The notes under the pieces are model-generated. The model saw only the letters and a program-made list of their open reading frames with translations, did no database searches and was not told where the DNA came from. Below, piece by piece: positions 25,247-35,721 of a stretch of 39,472 nt of DNA. The stretch comes from Porticoccaceae bacterium (GTDB lineage Bacteria; Pseudomonadota; Gammaproteobacteria; Pseudomonadales; Porticoccaceae). Where the stretch lies: contig JABJOY010000066.1 in NCBI GenBank assembly GCA_018664075.1, positions 1-39,472 on the forward strand. The letters are read 5' to 3'. Position numbers and translations under genes: made by a program. Positions within the stretch are counted from its first letter, which is position 1. Every line of letters begins with the position of its first letter.

Positions 25247-28070
25247 AGTGGCGGGCCTCACCAGCACCACTGATATTGCTGACACAGCGGCCACAAACCT
25301 GCGGATGCTGCTCGTCGCTGCCCACATCGCCAATAAAGTGCCAACAGCGCACACATTTCTCCGCGCTGGAGCGCTGTAGAGAAACCTTTAGCCCTTCCAT
25401 CAATGAATCTTCAGCGCCATTGGCCTGATTGAGACTACCCAGCGTTGCTTTGGAGGTAATGGTGACAAAGCGCAACTCATCACCCAGCTTGGCCAGAGAC
25501 TCGCGCAGACTGCCATCAGCGTAGACTTGAATATCCGCTTCCAGAGAGCCTTTAACATTGCCCTGATTACGCTGATCTTCAATCACCTTGTTGATCGCTT
25601 CTTTGGCCTGCAGAATAACCGCCCAATCCTGCTTACTGATGACTTCATCATCAGTTAAACGCTTGAGGGGATACCATTGGGCGACAAACACCGAACTGCC
25701 GCGATCCCCGGGCATAAAGCCCCAGATCTCGTCGGCGGTAAAACTCAAAATAGGTGCAACCCAACGCACAAAGGCCTCGGCAATCTGGTGCAATGCTGTC
25801 TGAGCCGAGCGCCTTGGCAGGCTGTCTTCAGCACAGGTGTAGATACGGTCCTTGATAATATCCAGATAAAAGCCACCCATGTCGCGGACACAGAAATTGT
25901 GTAACTTCTGGTAAATCTGGTGGAACTGGAAGTTATTATAGTCCTCGATAATATCGTCCTGAAGCTGCGCTGCACAGTCAATCGCCCAGCGGTCTAGAGC
26001 CAGTAAATCGCCATGATCAACTGCATGTTGCGAGGGATCAAAACCATCGATATTGGAAAGGAAGTAGCGGGCGGTATTGCGAATCCTGCGATAGGACTCA
26101 CCGGCGCGCTTGAGAATTTCATCCGATACAGTCATCTCGGCACTAAAATCTGCACTGGCAATCCACAGACGCAAAACATCAGCACCCAGCTCATTGATTA
26201 CCTTCTGTGGCGGAATCACATTGCCGATAGACTTGGACATCTTACGGCCATTCTCATCAACGGTAAATCCATGGGTCAGTACTGCCTTGTAAGGGGCGGT
26301 GCCATTGATAGCGATGGCTGTCTTCAGGGATGACTGGAACCAGCCACGATGCTGATCAGAACCCTCGAGATACAGATCGGCCGGATATTGCAGCTCTTCA
26401 CGAGCGCCAATCACAGAGGCATGGGTCACACCGGAGTCAAACCACACATCCAATGTATCAGTGACTTTTTGATAGTTCTCGGCATCGGCGCCAAGCAATT
26501 CAGCTGGGTCAACATCATACCAGGCATCAATGCCAGCATCTTCCACCCGCAGCGCAACCTTTTCGATTAGCGCAGGCGTATCCGGATGAATCTCACCGGT
26601 CTGACGATGGACAAACAATGCAATAGGTACACCCCAGGTACGCTGACGAGAAACACACCAATCCGGGCTGCCATCCAGCATACCTTCAATGCGCGCCTCA
26701 CCCCATTCCGGATGCCAGGCCACATCTTTAACCGCCGCTTTGGCCTTTTCCAGCAGGCCATTTTTATCCATAGAGATAAACCACTGGGGTGTGGCGCGAT
26801 AAATTAATGGCGTCTTGGTGCGCCAGCAATGGGCATAGCTATGGGTAATTTTGCCGCAGGCCATCAACCTGCCCTGCTCCCGCAGCACCTCAATAATATG
26901 ATCCTCAACCTTGTACACATGCTCACCGGCAAACAGCTCCACATCATCGCGGAACAGGCCGTTATCCATCACATAGTTAAGGGTGCCAATGCCGTAGCCT
27001 TTGGCCACTGTAAAGTCGTCCATGCCGTGGTCTGGTGCTGTATGCACGCAGCCAGTACCAGCATCAGTGGTGACATGATCACCCAGCAACACAGGAATAT
27101 CGCGCCTGTAGAAAGGGTGGTCAGCAACCAGATTTTCCAGTGCCGCACCCTGACAGCTAGCCAGCACCTGGTAATCTTCAATCTCCAGGCGCTCCATCAC
27201 AGATTCAAGCAGTGACTGAGCAAAGATCAAACGTACAGGCCCTGCCTCAGTAGCACATTGCACCAAACTGTATTCCAGATCTGCGCCCATGGAGATAGCC
27301 TGACTGCTTGGGATAGTCCAGGGCGTTGTGGTCCAGATAAGAACATTGACTGTCCCTTCGCCGGGAAGACCTGTAAATGCTGCGGTGACTTTGTTGAGCT
27401 GAGCAGCTTCTGTTACCGGATAGGCAACATCAATGGAGAATGAGGTTTTATCCTGATACTCCACTTCCGCTTCCGCCAGAGCAGAGCCACCGACCACACT
27501 CCAGTAAACTGGCTTGTAGCCTTTAACCAAATGGCCATTCTCGGCAATCTTGCCCAGAGCGCGAATAATATCCGCCTCAACACCAAAGTTCATAGTCAGA
27601 TAAGGCCGCTCCCAATCACCCAGGATACCAATGCGAACAAAATCCTTGCACTGGCCTTCCACCTGCCGCATAGCGTAGTCGCGGCACTTCTGGCGGAAAG
27701 TTGAATAATCAACCTTGACCCCTGCCTTGCCCACTTTCTTTTCCACATTGTGTTCAATGGGCAGACCATGACAGTCCCATCCGGGAATATAGGGCGCATC
27801 AAAACCACTGATCGTGCGCGACTTAATGACAATATCTTTTAATGTTTTATTGACCGCATGACCCAGATGAATATCACCATTGGCATAGGGAGGGCCATCA
27901 TGAAGAATATATTTTTCACATCCGGCGCGAGCCTCTCTGATCTGGTGATAGAGATTATTCTCCTGCCATTTTTTGAGAATTCCCGGTTCCCGCTGAGCCA
28001 GATTAGCGCGCATCGGGAAATCAGTTTTGGGCAAGTTTAATGTTGCCTTGTAATCAATTGGGTCGCTCAT
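25239..28070 (-). CDS. ileS: Isoleucyl-tRNA synthetase
   Basis: IleRS charges tRNA-Ile and edits misactivated valine. The 943-residue protein has a class I HIGH-type motif in [16 protein letters not shown] near residues 58-73, the editing domain containing [14 protein letters not shown] and [20 protein letters not shown] within [10 protein letters not shown] near residue 605, and a C-terminal zinc finger with CVRCWH and VCGRCVSN. This is the bacterial (non-mupirocin-resistant, eukaryote-like excluded) form judged by the zinc finger. It lies one base after ribF and overlaps lspA. Confidence 0.97.
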   Translation of the reverse strand: MSDPIDYKATLNLPKTDFPMRANLAQREPGILKKWQENNLYHQIREARAGCEKYILHDGPPYANGDIHLGHAVNKTLKDIVIKSRTISGFDAPYIPGWDCHGLPIEHNVEKKVGKAGVKVDYSTFRQKCRDYAMRQVEGQCKDFVRIGILGDWERPYLTMNFGVEADIIRALGKIAENGHLVKGYKPVYWSVVGGSALAEAEVEYQDKTSFSIDVAYPVTEAAQLNKVTAAFTGLPGEGTVNVLIWTTTPWTIPSSQAISMGADLEYSLVQCATEAGPVRLIFAQSLLESVMERLEIEDYQVLASCQGAALENLVADHPFYRRDIPVLLGDHVTTDAGTGCVHTAPDHGMDDFTVAKGYGIGTLNYVMDNGLFRDDVELFAGEHVYKVEDHIIEVLREQGRLMACGKITHSYAHCWRTKTPLIYRATPQWFISMDKNGLLEKAKAAVKDVAWHPEWGEARIEGMLDGSPDWCVSRQRTWGVPIALFVHRQTGEIHPDTPALIEKVALRVEDAGIDAWYDVDPAELLGADAENYQKVTDTLDVWFDSGVTHASVIGAREELQYPADLYLEGSDQHRGWFQSSLKTAIAINGTAPYKAVLTHGFTVDENGRKMSKSIGNVIPPQKVINELGADVLRLWIASADFSAEMTVSDEILKRAGESYRRIRNTARYFLSNIDGFDPSQHAVDHGDLLALDRWAIDCAAQLQDDIIEDYNNFQFHQIYQKLHNFCVRDMGGFYLDIIKDRIYTCAEDSLPRRSAQTALHQIAEAFVRWVAPILSFTADEIWGFMPGDRGSSVFVAQWYPLKRLTDDEVISKQDWAVILQAKEAINKVIEDQRNQGNVKGSLEADIQVYADGSLRESLAKLGDELRFVTITSKATLGSLNQANGAEDSLMEGLKVSLQRSSAEKCVRCWHFIGDVGSDEQHPQVCGRCVSNISGAGEARHYA

Positions 28071-28071
28071 A

Positions 28072-29022
28072 TCAGCCTTTACTTATACTCTCTTGCGAAC
28101 CTGCAAACCAGGCTCTAATCTGTTTAACATCTCGCTGGATACCTTCGACAAGTTTATCCAGCGTAGTAAATTTTTCTTCGTCGCGAATCTTGGCAACAAA
28201 CTCAACATCGATCCGCTTACCGTAAAGGTCGCCAGTAAAGTCCAGCAGATGCACTTCCAGTACAGGCTTAACCAGATCACCCACGGTCGGTCGTACACCC
28301 ACATTGGCAGCGCCTCTATAGGTGCGGCCATCAATATCCACCATAACAGCGTAGACACCAGACAATGGCGCACTGTAGCGGTTAAGCTGCACATTCGCCG
28401 TGGGGAAGCCAAGCTCTCGACCCAGCTGCTGACCGTAAACCACACGTCCCTTAATGGAAAAAGGCCGGCCTAATAACTGGCTGGCCCGAGCAAAATCTGC
28501 CTGTTGCAAGACCTGTCGCAGCAACGTGCTGCTGACCCGCTCACCCTCAACCTCTAATGTCTCAGTGTCCTGCACAGTGAAACCACAGCCTGCGCCCATC
28601 TCTGAGAGCATATTGAAATCACCACTGCGATCACAGCCGAAACGGAAATCATCGCCAACAATCAGATGCCGAGTGCCAAGCCCATCAACTAACACCAACT
28701 TCACAAACTCAGTGGCGGTCAACTTGCTCAGCGCAGGGTTAAAGTGCAAGCAGATCACATGGTCCAAACCAAATTCCAACAGCGCCTCGACCTTATCTCG
28801 CAATCGCATCAATCTCGCTGGCGCCTTCTCCCCGGAAAAAAACTCCTGGGGCTGGGGCTCAAAAGTCATGGCCACGGCGGGCAAACCAAACTCAGCTGCC
28901 CGATCTTTAACCTGCTTGAGAATAGCCTGATGACCCAGGTGCACGCCATCGAATGAACCAATGGTGACCACCGATCGCTTATCGAACGACTGCAGGCTCT
29001 GCACATCGCGAATAAAGGTCAT
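28072..29022 (-). CDS. ribF: Bifunctional riboflavin kinase/FMN adenylyltransferase
   Basis: RibF makes FMN and FAD from riboflavin. The N-terminal adenylyltransferase domain shows [16 protein letters not shown] near residues 20-35 and [16 protein letters not shown] near 117-132; the kinase domain begins with [20 protein letters not shown] near 190. Total length about 316 residues is typical. I chose the ATG at 29022 because the family starts one short strand before these motifs. A TTG at 29043 with GGAG 10 bases upstream has a better ribosome site and would add 7 residues, so the start is undecided. It begins the ileS operon; a 132-base gap separates it from murJ. Confidence 0.94.
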   Translation of the reverse strand: MTFIRDVQSLQSFDKRSVVTIGSFDGVHLGHQAILKQVKDRAAEFGLPAVAMTFEPQPQEFFSGEKAPARLMRLRDKVEALLEFGLDHVICLHFNPALSKLTATEFVKLVLVDGLGTRHLIVGDDFRFGCDRSGDFNMLSEMGAGCGFTVQDTETLEVEGERVSSTLLRQVLQQADFARASQLLGRPFSIKGRVVYGQQLGRELGFPTANVQLNRYSAPLSGVYAVMVDIDGRTYRGAANVGVRPTVGDLVKPVLEVHLLDFTGDLYGKRIDVEFVAKIRDEEKFTTLDKLVEGIQRDVKQIRAWFAGSQESISKG

Positions 29023-29154
29023 TTTGCTAGGTTCTAAAGCCAACGTTATCAGTCTCCGCCCGAAGCCCTGAGTATACCTAGCAAAGCGCCTAAAGGTAAG
29101 GGATAGGAGCAGATTGGTAGTGACAAATTAAGTCGCTTTTATGGGCCCGGGAAT

Positions 29155-30789
29155 CTAGTGCCTGGATGAAGTAGCCTTGGCAGGCCCGCGCAAGTCTGCC
29201 AGCCGAAATCCAGTGACAAACAAACAGCCAATATAAGCCATAAATCCAGCCCCACAGAGGACTGCAATCTTACCGCTGCGCTGCCACCAAGCCAGTTGCT
29301 GCCACAGAGCCGAATTGAGCACATCCAGCTGGCCCGCCACCAACAGCAGTATCACGACCATTAGGGCAACGGACAGTAGCAAACCTGCAAAGAAGCGCCA
29401 CCAATGGGCAGAGGGGGCATAGATATCCTTCTTGCGCAAATAGACAAACAACAGCAAAGCATTGAGAAAGGCCGAAACAGAGGTGGCTGCCGCCAGCCCC
29501 ATATGACCAATCTGCCAGTAGTAATGCAGCGGCACTACAAACAGCAGATTCAGCCCCATATTTGACACCATAGCGATAATGCCAATACGCACCGGCGTAC
29601 GCATATCCTGACGGGCAAAAAAGCCCGGCGCCAACACCTTAATCAACATAAAGGCCACCAGACCCACAGCATAGGCGCGCAAACTCAGGGTCGCCATGGA
29701 CATATCCCGCGCCGTCATCACATCGCCATAGTAAAACAGCGTCACCAATATTGGCTCCGCCAGCAACACCAGTGCAGCAGCAGCGGGCACGGCAATAATC
29801 AATACCATCTTCAATGCCCAATCCAAGGTCTCAGAATAGGCCTGCTTGGAGTCAGCAGCATGGTGCCGGGACAGGTTAGGCAGAATCACAGTGGCAATGG
29901 CCACAGCAAAGACCCCCAGGGGCAACTCCGAAAGCCGATCGGAATAATACAGCCAGGACACACTGCCAGTGGGCAGGAAGGTTGCCAACATAGTATCCAG
30001 CAATAGATTGATCTGACTGACCGAAACACCAAAGATCGCCGGAGCCATGAGCGCCAGAATCTTGCGCACCCCAGGGTCTTGCCAGTCCACTACTGGCTTT
30101 GGCAGCATATGAATGCGATGCAAAAATGGCAGCTGGAAAATCAACTGCACCACACCGGCCATAAATACACCCCAGGCCAAAGCATAGGCCGGCTCATCAA
30201 ACAGCGGCGCAGCAATCAGCGCCGCAGCAATCAATGTGGCATTGAGCAACAATGGGGTAAAAGCAGGCACTGCAAAACGGTCGTAGCTATTGAGAATACC
30301 GCCAGCCACACCAGTCATTGAAATAAACAGCAGATAGGGAAAGGTAATGCGCAGCATATCTGCAGTCGCCGCAAACTTGGCCGGGTCATCAAAAAACCAC
30401 TTGGGCGCAAAGATCGCCGCCATCATCGGCGAAGCCAGCACAATAATCAGAGTCAGCGCCAACAGACTAACCCCCAATGTGCCAGTAACGCGGTCAATCA
30501 GCGCCTTTACCGCAGCCTGACTGCCCTTTTCCCGATACTCCCCAAGAATAGGCACAAAGGCCTGGGCAAATGCCCCCTCAGCAAACAGCCGACGAAAAAA
30601 ATTGGGGATTTTGAAGGCGACAAAGAACACATCAGCCAGCGCTTCTGCGCCAATTACCCGTGCAAAGATAATATCCCGCGCCAGGCCCATAAACCGCGAC
30701 AGCATAGTAAAGAAGCTAACCACGCCACTGGAGCGCAGCAGTCCACTATCTTTGGTCTTTTGCTGTTTTGCCGCAGAATCCTGAGTCAC
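29155..30789 (-). CDS. murJ: Lipid II flippase MurJ (MviN)
   Basis: MurJ flips the peptidoglycan precursor lipid II across the inner membrane. The 544-residue protein carries about 14 hydrophobic helices and the MviN signature: SFFTMLSRFMGLARDIIFARVIG, NFFRRLFAEGAFAQAFVPIL, and SWLYYSDRLSELPLGVFAVAIATVILPNLS. The Ser-Arg-Arg and FAEGAF region lining the cavity is intact. Start: GTG at 30789 with AAGG 8 bases upstream; TTG at 30792 is also possible. It is divergent from rpsT, as often seen in this class. Confidence 0.95.
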   Translation of the reverse strand: MTQDSAAKQQKTKDSGLLRSSGVVSFFTMLSRFMGLARDIIFARVIGAEALADVFFVAFKIPNFFRRLFAEGAFAQAFVPILGEYREKGSQAAVKALIDRVTGTLGVSLLALTLIIVLASPMMAAIFAPKWFFDDPAKFAATADMLRITFPYLLFISMTGVAGGILNSYDRFAVPAFTPLLLNATLIAAALIAAPLFDEPAYALAWGVFMAGVVQLIFQLPFLHRIHMLPKPVVDWQDPGVRKILALMAPAIFGVSVSQINLLLDTMLATFLPTGSVSWLYYSDRLSELPLGVFAVAIATVILPNLSRHHAADSKQAYSETLDWALKMVLIIAVPAAAALVLLAEPILVTLFYYGDVMTARDMSMATLSLRAYAVGLVAFMLIKVLAPGFFARQDMRTPVRIGIIAMVSNMGLNLLFVVPLHYYWQIGHMGLAAATSVSAFLNALLLFVYLRKKDIYAPSAHWWRFFAGLLLSVALMVVILLLVAGQLDVLNSALWQQLAWWQRSGKIAVLCGAGFMAYIGCLFVTGFRLADLRGPAKATSSRH

Positions 30790-30947
30790 CAATAGGGCCT
30801 TAATTAGAGGTTACAATGCTGCAGTTTAACCATCGCTGGCAACTTGGCCAAGCTAAACCGGGAATCTATAGATGATAGGCCCCAGAGCAAGGAATGATCA
30901 GTTTACCAAGCCTGTGCAAATGACTGTTAATTAGGGCTAAAATTGGG

Positions 30948-30976
30948 TTGAATATCCTTAAATAACCCTGTATATT
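30948..30976 (+). promoter_or_regulatory. sigma-70 promoter of rpsT
   Basis: TTGAAT (30948-30953), a 17-base spacer and TATATT (30971-30976). Transcription would start near 30983 and give a leader of about 35 bases with AAAGGAGAA before the rpsT start codon. Confidence 0.75.
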
Positions 30977-31017
30977 TCCGCGCCTTCAGTGGGACCCTTT
31001 GAAAGGAGAAATTTCAG

Positions 31018-31284
31018 GTGGCCAATACAGTACAAGCAAAGAAACGCGCACGCCAAAACGAGAAACGCCGTCAGCATAATGCCAGCCTGCGCTCTATGGT
31101 TCGCACTTATTTAAAGAAAGTGGACGCAGCACTTGAGTCAGGCGATCACGCCGCATCTCAAGCAGCATATGATGCAGCCGTTCCAGTTATCGACCGCATG
31201 GCGGACAAAGGCATTATTCACAAGAATAAAGCTGCTCGTCACAAGAGCCGTTTGAATACTAAAGTTAAAGCTCTGGCTGCCTAA
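31018..31284 (+). CDS. rpsT: Small ribosomal subunit protein bS20
   Basis: The 88-residue, strongly basic product ([20 protein letters not shown] and so on) is bS20, which binds 16S rRNA in the 30S body. Length is standard. Translation starts at GTG 31018, behind a strong AAAGGAGAA site. A non-ATG start is known for E. coli rpsT (UUG) and helps limit its translation when the protein is in excess, so GTG here may serve similar autogenous control. A bidirectional terminator follows. Confidence 0.97.
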   Translation: MANTVQAKKRARQNEKRRQHNASLRSMVRTYLKKVDAALESGDHAASQAAYDAAVPVIDRMADKGIIHKNKAARHKSRLNTKVKALAA

Positions 31285-31324
31285 GGCCTCCTCGTGAGAA
31301 TTGTCTTAGTAACAGTCTAGGTGT

Positions 31325-31352
31325 AAAAAAACCGGCTTTTGCCGGTTTTTTT
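31325..31352. terminator. Bidirectional intrinsic terminator of rpsT and thrC
   Basis: ACCGGC-TTTT-GCCGGT forms a GC-rich stem flanked by A runs upstream and T runs downstream, so it has a U tract in both directions. It lies about 40 bases after rpsT and about 95 bases after thrC on the opposite strand, which suits a terminator shared by the two convergent genes. Confidence 0.9.
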
Positions 31353-31386
31353 GTGCCTGGTGAAAACACCAGATTTTCACAGTCAA

Positions 31387-31441
31387 GTCATCCTGCAACC
31401 AAAACCCTACACGGGGCATGCTAAACGAAGTGAAGGATCTC
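31387..31441. repeat. Degenerate dispersed-repeat-like sequence after thrC
   Basis: GTCATCCTG at 31387-31395 and CGAAGTGAAGGATCTC at 31426-31441 are the two halves of a short repeat seen between genes in many bacterial genomes, here apart by about 30 unrelated bases. This is from memory of the motif, and no second copy is present in the window. Confidence 0.35.
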
Positions 31442-31445
31442 TAAC

Positions 31446-32843
31446 TCAGGCTGTAACATGCTCCGCAATAAACTGCTGCACAGCGTCCTGATCATTATCT
31501 AGTACAGTAAACTGCTCTTCACGCTCAAACAGATTAGCCATATGGGGCGGTAACTCTGGATCCTGGGGATAACCAGCCTGCTTCACGGCATCCGGGAATT
31601 TAGCCGGATGGGCTGTGGCCAAGGTAATCATAGGGGTTTCCACATTGCTGCGGCACTGGCGGGCAGCTTCCAAGCCAATAGCCGTATGCGGATCTAGCAG
31701 ATAATCACAGTCGGCATAGGTATCGCGAATAATCCCAACCATGCCCTCGTCGTCACAGCGATAGCTGGAAAATAGCTCCCGGGCCTGAGTTAAGGCACTG
31801 TCACTCAGATCCATATGACCGGCTTTGGCATCAGCCATTAAACCTGCAATAGCAGTACCATCGCGATCATAGAGATCAAACAGCAAGCGCTCAAAATTGC
31901 TTGAGATCATAATATCCATGCTGGGTGCCAGACTCTGCTCCAAGGGACGAGTGCTGTGATCATTGTCGCTAATACAGCGATGCAAAATATCATTCTGGTT
32001 GGTGGCAATCACCAGCTGCTCAATTGGCAGACCCATTTTATGGGCCAGATAGCCAGCAAAAATATCGCCAAAGTTGCCCGTAGGCACCGAGAAAGAAACC
32101 TTGCGCGCCGGGCCACCCAAAGACAGGGCCGCCCAAAAATAATACACAATCTGAGCCATAATTCGCGCCCAGTTAATGGAGTTCACTGCCACCAGCTGGC
32201 GGCCATCGGGCAAAAAGGACTGATCAGCAAAACTCGCTTTGACCATATTCTGACAATCATCAAAATTGCCATGCAATGCAATATTATGAATATTGTCCGC
32301 CATCACCGTCGTCATCTGCCGACGCTGAACATCAGACACTCGATTGTGGGGATGAAGAATAAAAATATCTATATTGCTGCAGCGGCGGCAGCCTTCAATA
32401 GCCGCAGAGCCGGTATCACCAGAGGTCGCACCCATAATCACAACTTTCTGGTTACGTTTTTCCAGCGTGTAATCCAGCAGGTTACCCAAAAATTGCAGGG
32501 CAAAATCCTTAAACGCCAAGGTCGGACCATGGAACAACTCCATTATCCATTCGTTGTGACCAGTCTGTACCAGAGGAGCAATGCCACTGTGGCGGAATGT
32601 AGAATAGGAATCATCAATCAGCTTTTTAAGATCCTTCTCAGGCATGGCATCAGCGACAAATGGTGTCATCACCTTCAATGCCAAATCCTGATAAGACAGG
32701 CCAGCCCAAGAGGCGATCTCCTGCTGAGTAAACTGCGGTATCTGCTCGGGAACAAACAGTCCACCATCAGGCGCCAGCCCGGTGAGAATAACGTCTTCAA
32801 AACTTTTCGGCTCTACTCCGCCGCGGGTACTCACAAATCTCAT
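31446..32843 (-). CDS. threonine synthase thrC: Threonine synthase
   Basis: ThrC converts O-phosphohomoserine to threonine with pyridoxal phosphate. The 465-residue protein is of the long, N-terminally extended type: VSTRGGVEPKSFEDVIL at the N-terminus, the PLP lysine in GPTLAFKDFALQFLGNLL near residue 112, GATSGDTGSAAIEG, and SVPTGNFGDIFAGYLA. It begins directly after the hom stop with no gap, indicating a hom-thrC operon, and ends near the terminator shared with rpsT. Confidence 0.95.
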   Translation of the reverse strand: MRFVSTRGGVEPKSFEDVILTGLAPDGGLFVPEQIPQFTQQEIASWAGLSYQDLALKVMTPFVADAMPEKDLKKLIDDSYSTFRHSGIAPLVQTGHNEWIMELFHGPTLAFKDFALQFLGNLLDYTLEKRNQKVVIMGATSGDTGSAAIEGCRRCSNIDIFILHPHNRVSDVQRRQMTTVMADNIHNIALHGNFDDCQNMVKASFADQSFLPDGRQLVAVNSINWARIMAQIVYYFWAALSLGGPARKVSFSVPTGNFGDIFAGYLAHKMGLPIEQLVIATNQNDILHRCISDNDHSTRPLEQSLAPSMDIMISSNFERLLFDLYDRDGTAIAGLMADAKAGHMDLSDSALTQARELFSSYRCDDEGMVGIIRDTYADCDYLLDPHTAIGLEAARQCRSNVETPMITLATAHPAKFPDAVKQAGYPQDPELPPHMANLFEREEQFTVLDNDQDAVQQFIAEHVTA

Positions 32844-34151
32844 TTACTGATCCAAATGTTCGACACGGATAAAGCTCACATTACCGCGCACTGTTTCAAG
32901 TTGTTCAATATTCTCAACCGCAGCATCCAGCAATTTTTCTCTGGTGACATTAGTGAGGATAATCACATTGACATAGTCCTCACCTGCAGGCTGCTCTCGC
33001 TGGATAATCGCCTCAATACTGATACCAGCGTCGGCCATTATCTTGGTGATATCAGACAGCACCCCAGGTTTATCCAATGCCGCAAAGCGGATATAAAAAC
33101 TGGTATCAATGTCTTCAATCGCCATAATTGTCTGCTGCTGCAGGGACGCACTGTTGCAGCCCAGTGCAGGCACCCAGCTGTCGGCAGCTGAACCCATAGT
33201 TCGGGCCACATCGACAATATCGGCGATCACAGAGGATGCCGTAGGCTCGGAACCGGCTCCAGGACCATAATAAAGTGTAGTACCAACAGCATCGGCATTG
33301 ACCATCACCGCATTGGATACATCATTAACACCGGCAATCAGGCAGCTCTCAGGCACCAATGTGGGATGCACTCGCAACTCCACACCGTTTTCAGTTTGCC
33401 TAGTAATACCCAGATGCTTGATGGCGTAGCCCAGTTCACGGGCATAACCCACATCCTGAGGCTCCAGCTTGGTAATGCCATCAGTAAAAATACCATCCAG
33501 ATTCAAGGGCATAGCAAACGCCAGAGATGCCATAATCACCAACTTGTGGGCAGCATCTATACCTTCCACATCAAAAGTAGGATCGGCTTCGGCATAGCCT
33601 TTTTCCTGAGCTTCGGTCAGCACATCGGCAAATTCCCGGCCCTTGCTGTCCATCTCCGAAAGAATAAAGTTGGTAGTACCATTGATAATACCGGCCAGCC
33701 AGTTAATCCGGTTCGCAGCCAGACCTTCACGCAGCGCCTTGATAATTGGAATACCACCAGCCACAGCAGCTTCATAGGCCACTATCAGACCGCGGGACTC
33801 GGCAGCCGCAAAAATCTCCATACCATGCATGGCAATCAAGGCTTTGTTTGCCGTTACCACATGTTTGCCATTTTCCAGTGCCAGCATAACCAGCTCAAAA
33901 GCGACATCCGTACCACCAATAAGCTCGACAACAATATCGATATCGGGATTTCTTGCCACATCGAAAATATCCCTACTGACGTCTGTGTCAGCAGTATCAC
34001 AGTTGGGATTATCGCGGCGGGCACCAACCTGCGAAATCACAATATCGCAATTGGCCCTTGAGTTAATCTGTTTTGAATTGCGGTTTAAGACGTTATAGAC
34101 GCCGGCACCAACTGTGCCTAATCCGCAGATGCCGATATTTACCGATCGCAC
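32844..34151 (-). CDS. hom: Homoserine dehydrogenase
   Basis: Hom reduces aspartate semialdehyde to homoserine. The 435-residue monofunctional enzyme has the Rossmann start IGICGLGTVGAGVYNVL, GTDVAFELVMLALENGKHVVTANKALIA, GIINGTTNFILSEM, and EGIDAAHKLVIMASLAF with the catalytic region. A C-terminal ACT domain (DKPGVLSDITKIMADAGISIEAI near 355-378) gives likely feedback inhibition by threonine. Start is GTG at 34151, with GAGGAAA just upstream. A short hairpin leader and a promoter lie between it and dsbC; dsbC-hom-thrC order is as in Pseudomonas. Confidence 0.96.
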   Translation of the reverse strand: MRSVNIGICGLGTVGAGVYNVLNRNSKQINSRANCDIVISQVGARRDNPNCDTADTDVSRDIFDVARNPDIDIVVELIGGTDVAFELVMLALENGKHVVTANKALIAMHGMEIFAAAESRGLIVAYEAAVAGGIPIIKALREGLAANRINWLAGIINGTTNFILSEMDSKGREFADVLTEAQEKGYAEADPTFDVEGIDAAHKLVIMASLAFAMPLNLDGIFTDGITKLEPQDVGYARELGYAIKHLGITRQTENGVELRVHPTLVPESCLIAGVNDVSNAVMVNADAVGTTLYYGPGAGSEPTASSVIADIVDVARTMGSAADSWVPALGCNSASLQQQTIMAIEDIDTSFYIRFAALDKPGVLSDITKIMADAGISIEAIIQREQPAGEDYVNVIILTNVTREKLLDAAVENIEQLETVRGNVSFIRVEHLDQ

Positions 34152-34180
34152 CTAATTTCCTCGAGCTGATTAAAGATTGA

Positions 34181-34202
34181 GGCGGTGCACTCAGGCACCG
34201 CC
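34181..34202 (-). promoter_or_regulatory. Leader hairpin upstream of hom
   Basis: GGCGGTGC / GCACCGCC form an 8-base GC-rich stem with a 6-base loop, within the hom leader, 30 bases before its GTG. On the minus strand it is followed by TCAATCTTTAAT, only a weak U-rich tract. It could be a weak terminator or attenuator of the hom transcript or of dsbC read-through. I see no leader peptide rich in Thr codons. Confidence 0.45.
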
Positions 34203-34219
34203 CAATGTTGAAGAGCCAC

Positions 34220-34247
34220 AGTGTATTCACTGCACAGACCCTGTCAA
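34220..34247 (-). promoter_or_regulatory. sigma-70 promoter of hom-thrC
   Basis: Minus strand: perfect TTGACA (34247 to 34242), 16 bases, then TACACT (34225 to 34220). Transcription would start around 34212, just before the leader hairpin. This provides hom-thrC with a promoter independent of dsbC. Confidence 0.65.
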
Positions 34248-34303
34248 TCCTGCAATTTTATACTATTGCAGAAAATATTCAGGGTTATTTTTAACTCTAT
34301 TGA

Positions 34304-35068
34304 TTAGTTGCCAGATTCAGTCAGCCCCAGCATTTGGGCAAAGGACGCTGCAGGCTGATATCCAGGTACTAATGTACCATCCATCAGAACAATGGCAGGG
34401 GTGCCAGTCACGCCGATACGCTGACCCAGGGCGAAATGTTCAGCCACAGGATTGTCAGCACAGACCTTATTGGCAACAGCTTCACGATTTTTAATTCTGG
34501 TCAGAGTTTCCTGCTGATCTTTAGCACACCAGGCAGTGGCGATCTTGCTATAGGACTCTGATGGAATACCAGCTCTCGGATAAGCCAGATAACGAACTTC
34601 AATGCCCATGGCATTTAACTGGGGAACCTCTTGATGCAGCTTGCGGCAATAGCCACAGTCCACATCGGTAAATACATTCATAATCGCTTTGGTCGCACCC
34701 TGAGGCTTGAAGATAATCATATCTTCAGTTGTCCTGGTGGCGAAAATTGTCTTTCGCTCTTCGCTTAAACGTATATCGCGGATACTGACAAATTGTCCCG
34801 GCTCGACCATATACAGGTTGCCGTCAAAGAAATGTTTGCCATCGGCAGAGACATAGAGCAAAGGCCCACCCTGTACCTGCACCTCATAAAACCCCGCCAA
34901 ATGGCTCTCAGCCACTACTTTGTAATCCAGATCATCCCGTGCCGACTTTAGTTGGGCCACAATCAAATCATTCACTGCAGCTGGCACTGCGGCAACTGCT
35001 GGCAGGGCCAAAGAGAAAATAACGCCCACAGCAGCAATAACATTAACAACAGCTTTTTTGATCAACAC
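34304..35068 (-). CDS. dsbC: Thiol:disulfide interchange protein DsbC
   Basis: DsbC isomerises wrong disulfides in the periplasm and is kept reduced by DsbD. The 254-residue precursor has a Sec signal (hydrophobic core VVNVIAAVGVIFSLALPAVA), an N-terminal dimerisation domain, and a thioredoxin domain with CGYC in DVDCGYCRKLHQEV, followed by the cis-Pro loop GVTGTPAIVLMDG. The frame runs on to 35422, but that part is the antisense-free overlap with glnK in another frame. I use the GTG at 35068 with AGGA 8 bases upstream; TTG at 35065 is adjacent. Confidence 0.93.
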   Translation of the reverse strand: MLIKKAVVNVIAAVGVIFSLALPAVAAVPAAVNDLIVAQLKSARDDLDYKVVAESHLAGFYEVQVQGGPLLYVSADGKHFFDGNLYMVEPGQFVSIRDIRLSEERKTIFATRTTEDMIIFKPQGATKAIMNVFTDVDCGYCRKLHQEVPQLNAMGIEVRYLAYPRAGIPSESYSKIATAWCAKDQQETLTRIKNREAVANKVCADNPVAEHFALGQRIGVTGTPAIVLMDGTLVPGYQPAASFAQMLGLTESGN

Positions 35069-35152
35069 AATAAAGGTCCTGAGAAAATTAATTAAAGGAT
35101 TGGAGTATTTTGAATGAAGGTGGTTCCAATGCCGGCAAAGTGGCGACAGCAT

Positions 35153-35176
35153 CAGAGCAGCCTGTCGACTGCTCTG
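35153..35176. terminator. Hairpin after the first glnK
   Basis: CAGAGCAG and CTGCTCTG pair perfectly (8 bases) around an 8-base loop, 14 bases downstream of the glnK stop on the minus strand. There is no U tract, so this may be a weak or Rho-assisted terminator or an RNA-stabilising 3' end. Confidence 0.4.
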
Positions 35177-35189
35177 CGCCAAGACATCG

Positions 35190-35549
<360 letters not shown>

Positions 35550-35653
35550 CTACGTAGTTAAAGTGTTGCCCATAAAGATACCTGTTTCTATCTAAAATTG
35601 CATCTGTCCCGACAAACCGCAGATTAAAATCCTGGTCACAGGGTTTTAAAAGC

Positions 35654-35681
35654 AAAAAAAACGGGGCCCAGAGGGCCCCGC
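35654..35681 (-). terminator. Intrinsic terminator of amtB
   Basis: On the minus strand CGGGGCCC-TCT-GGGCCCCG forms a very strong stem followed directly by eight T residues. It lies 40 bases past the amtB stop and separates amtB from the first glnK copy. Confidence 0.95.
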
Positions 35682-35721
35682 TATACTTACTGCGAAAAGA
35701 TTTTATATTGTCGAAGAGGTA

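Noticed and set aside
31956-33191. A 411-codon open frame on the + strand opposite thrC and hom
   Set aside because: It runs antisense across two well-supported genes, has low-complexity composition rich in His, Gln and Ile, and no recognisable motif; it is a shadow of codon bias on the other strand.
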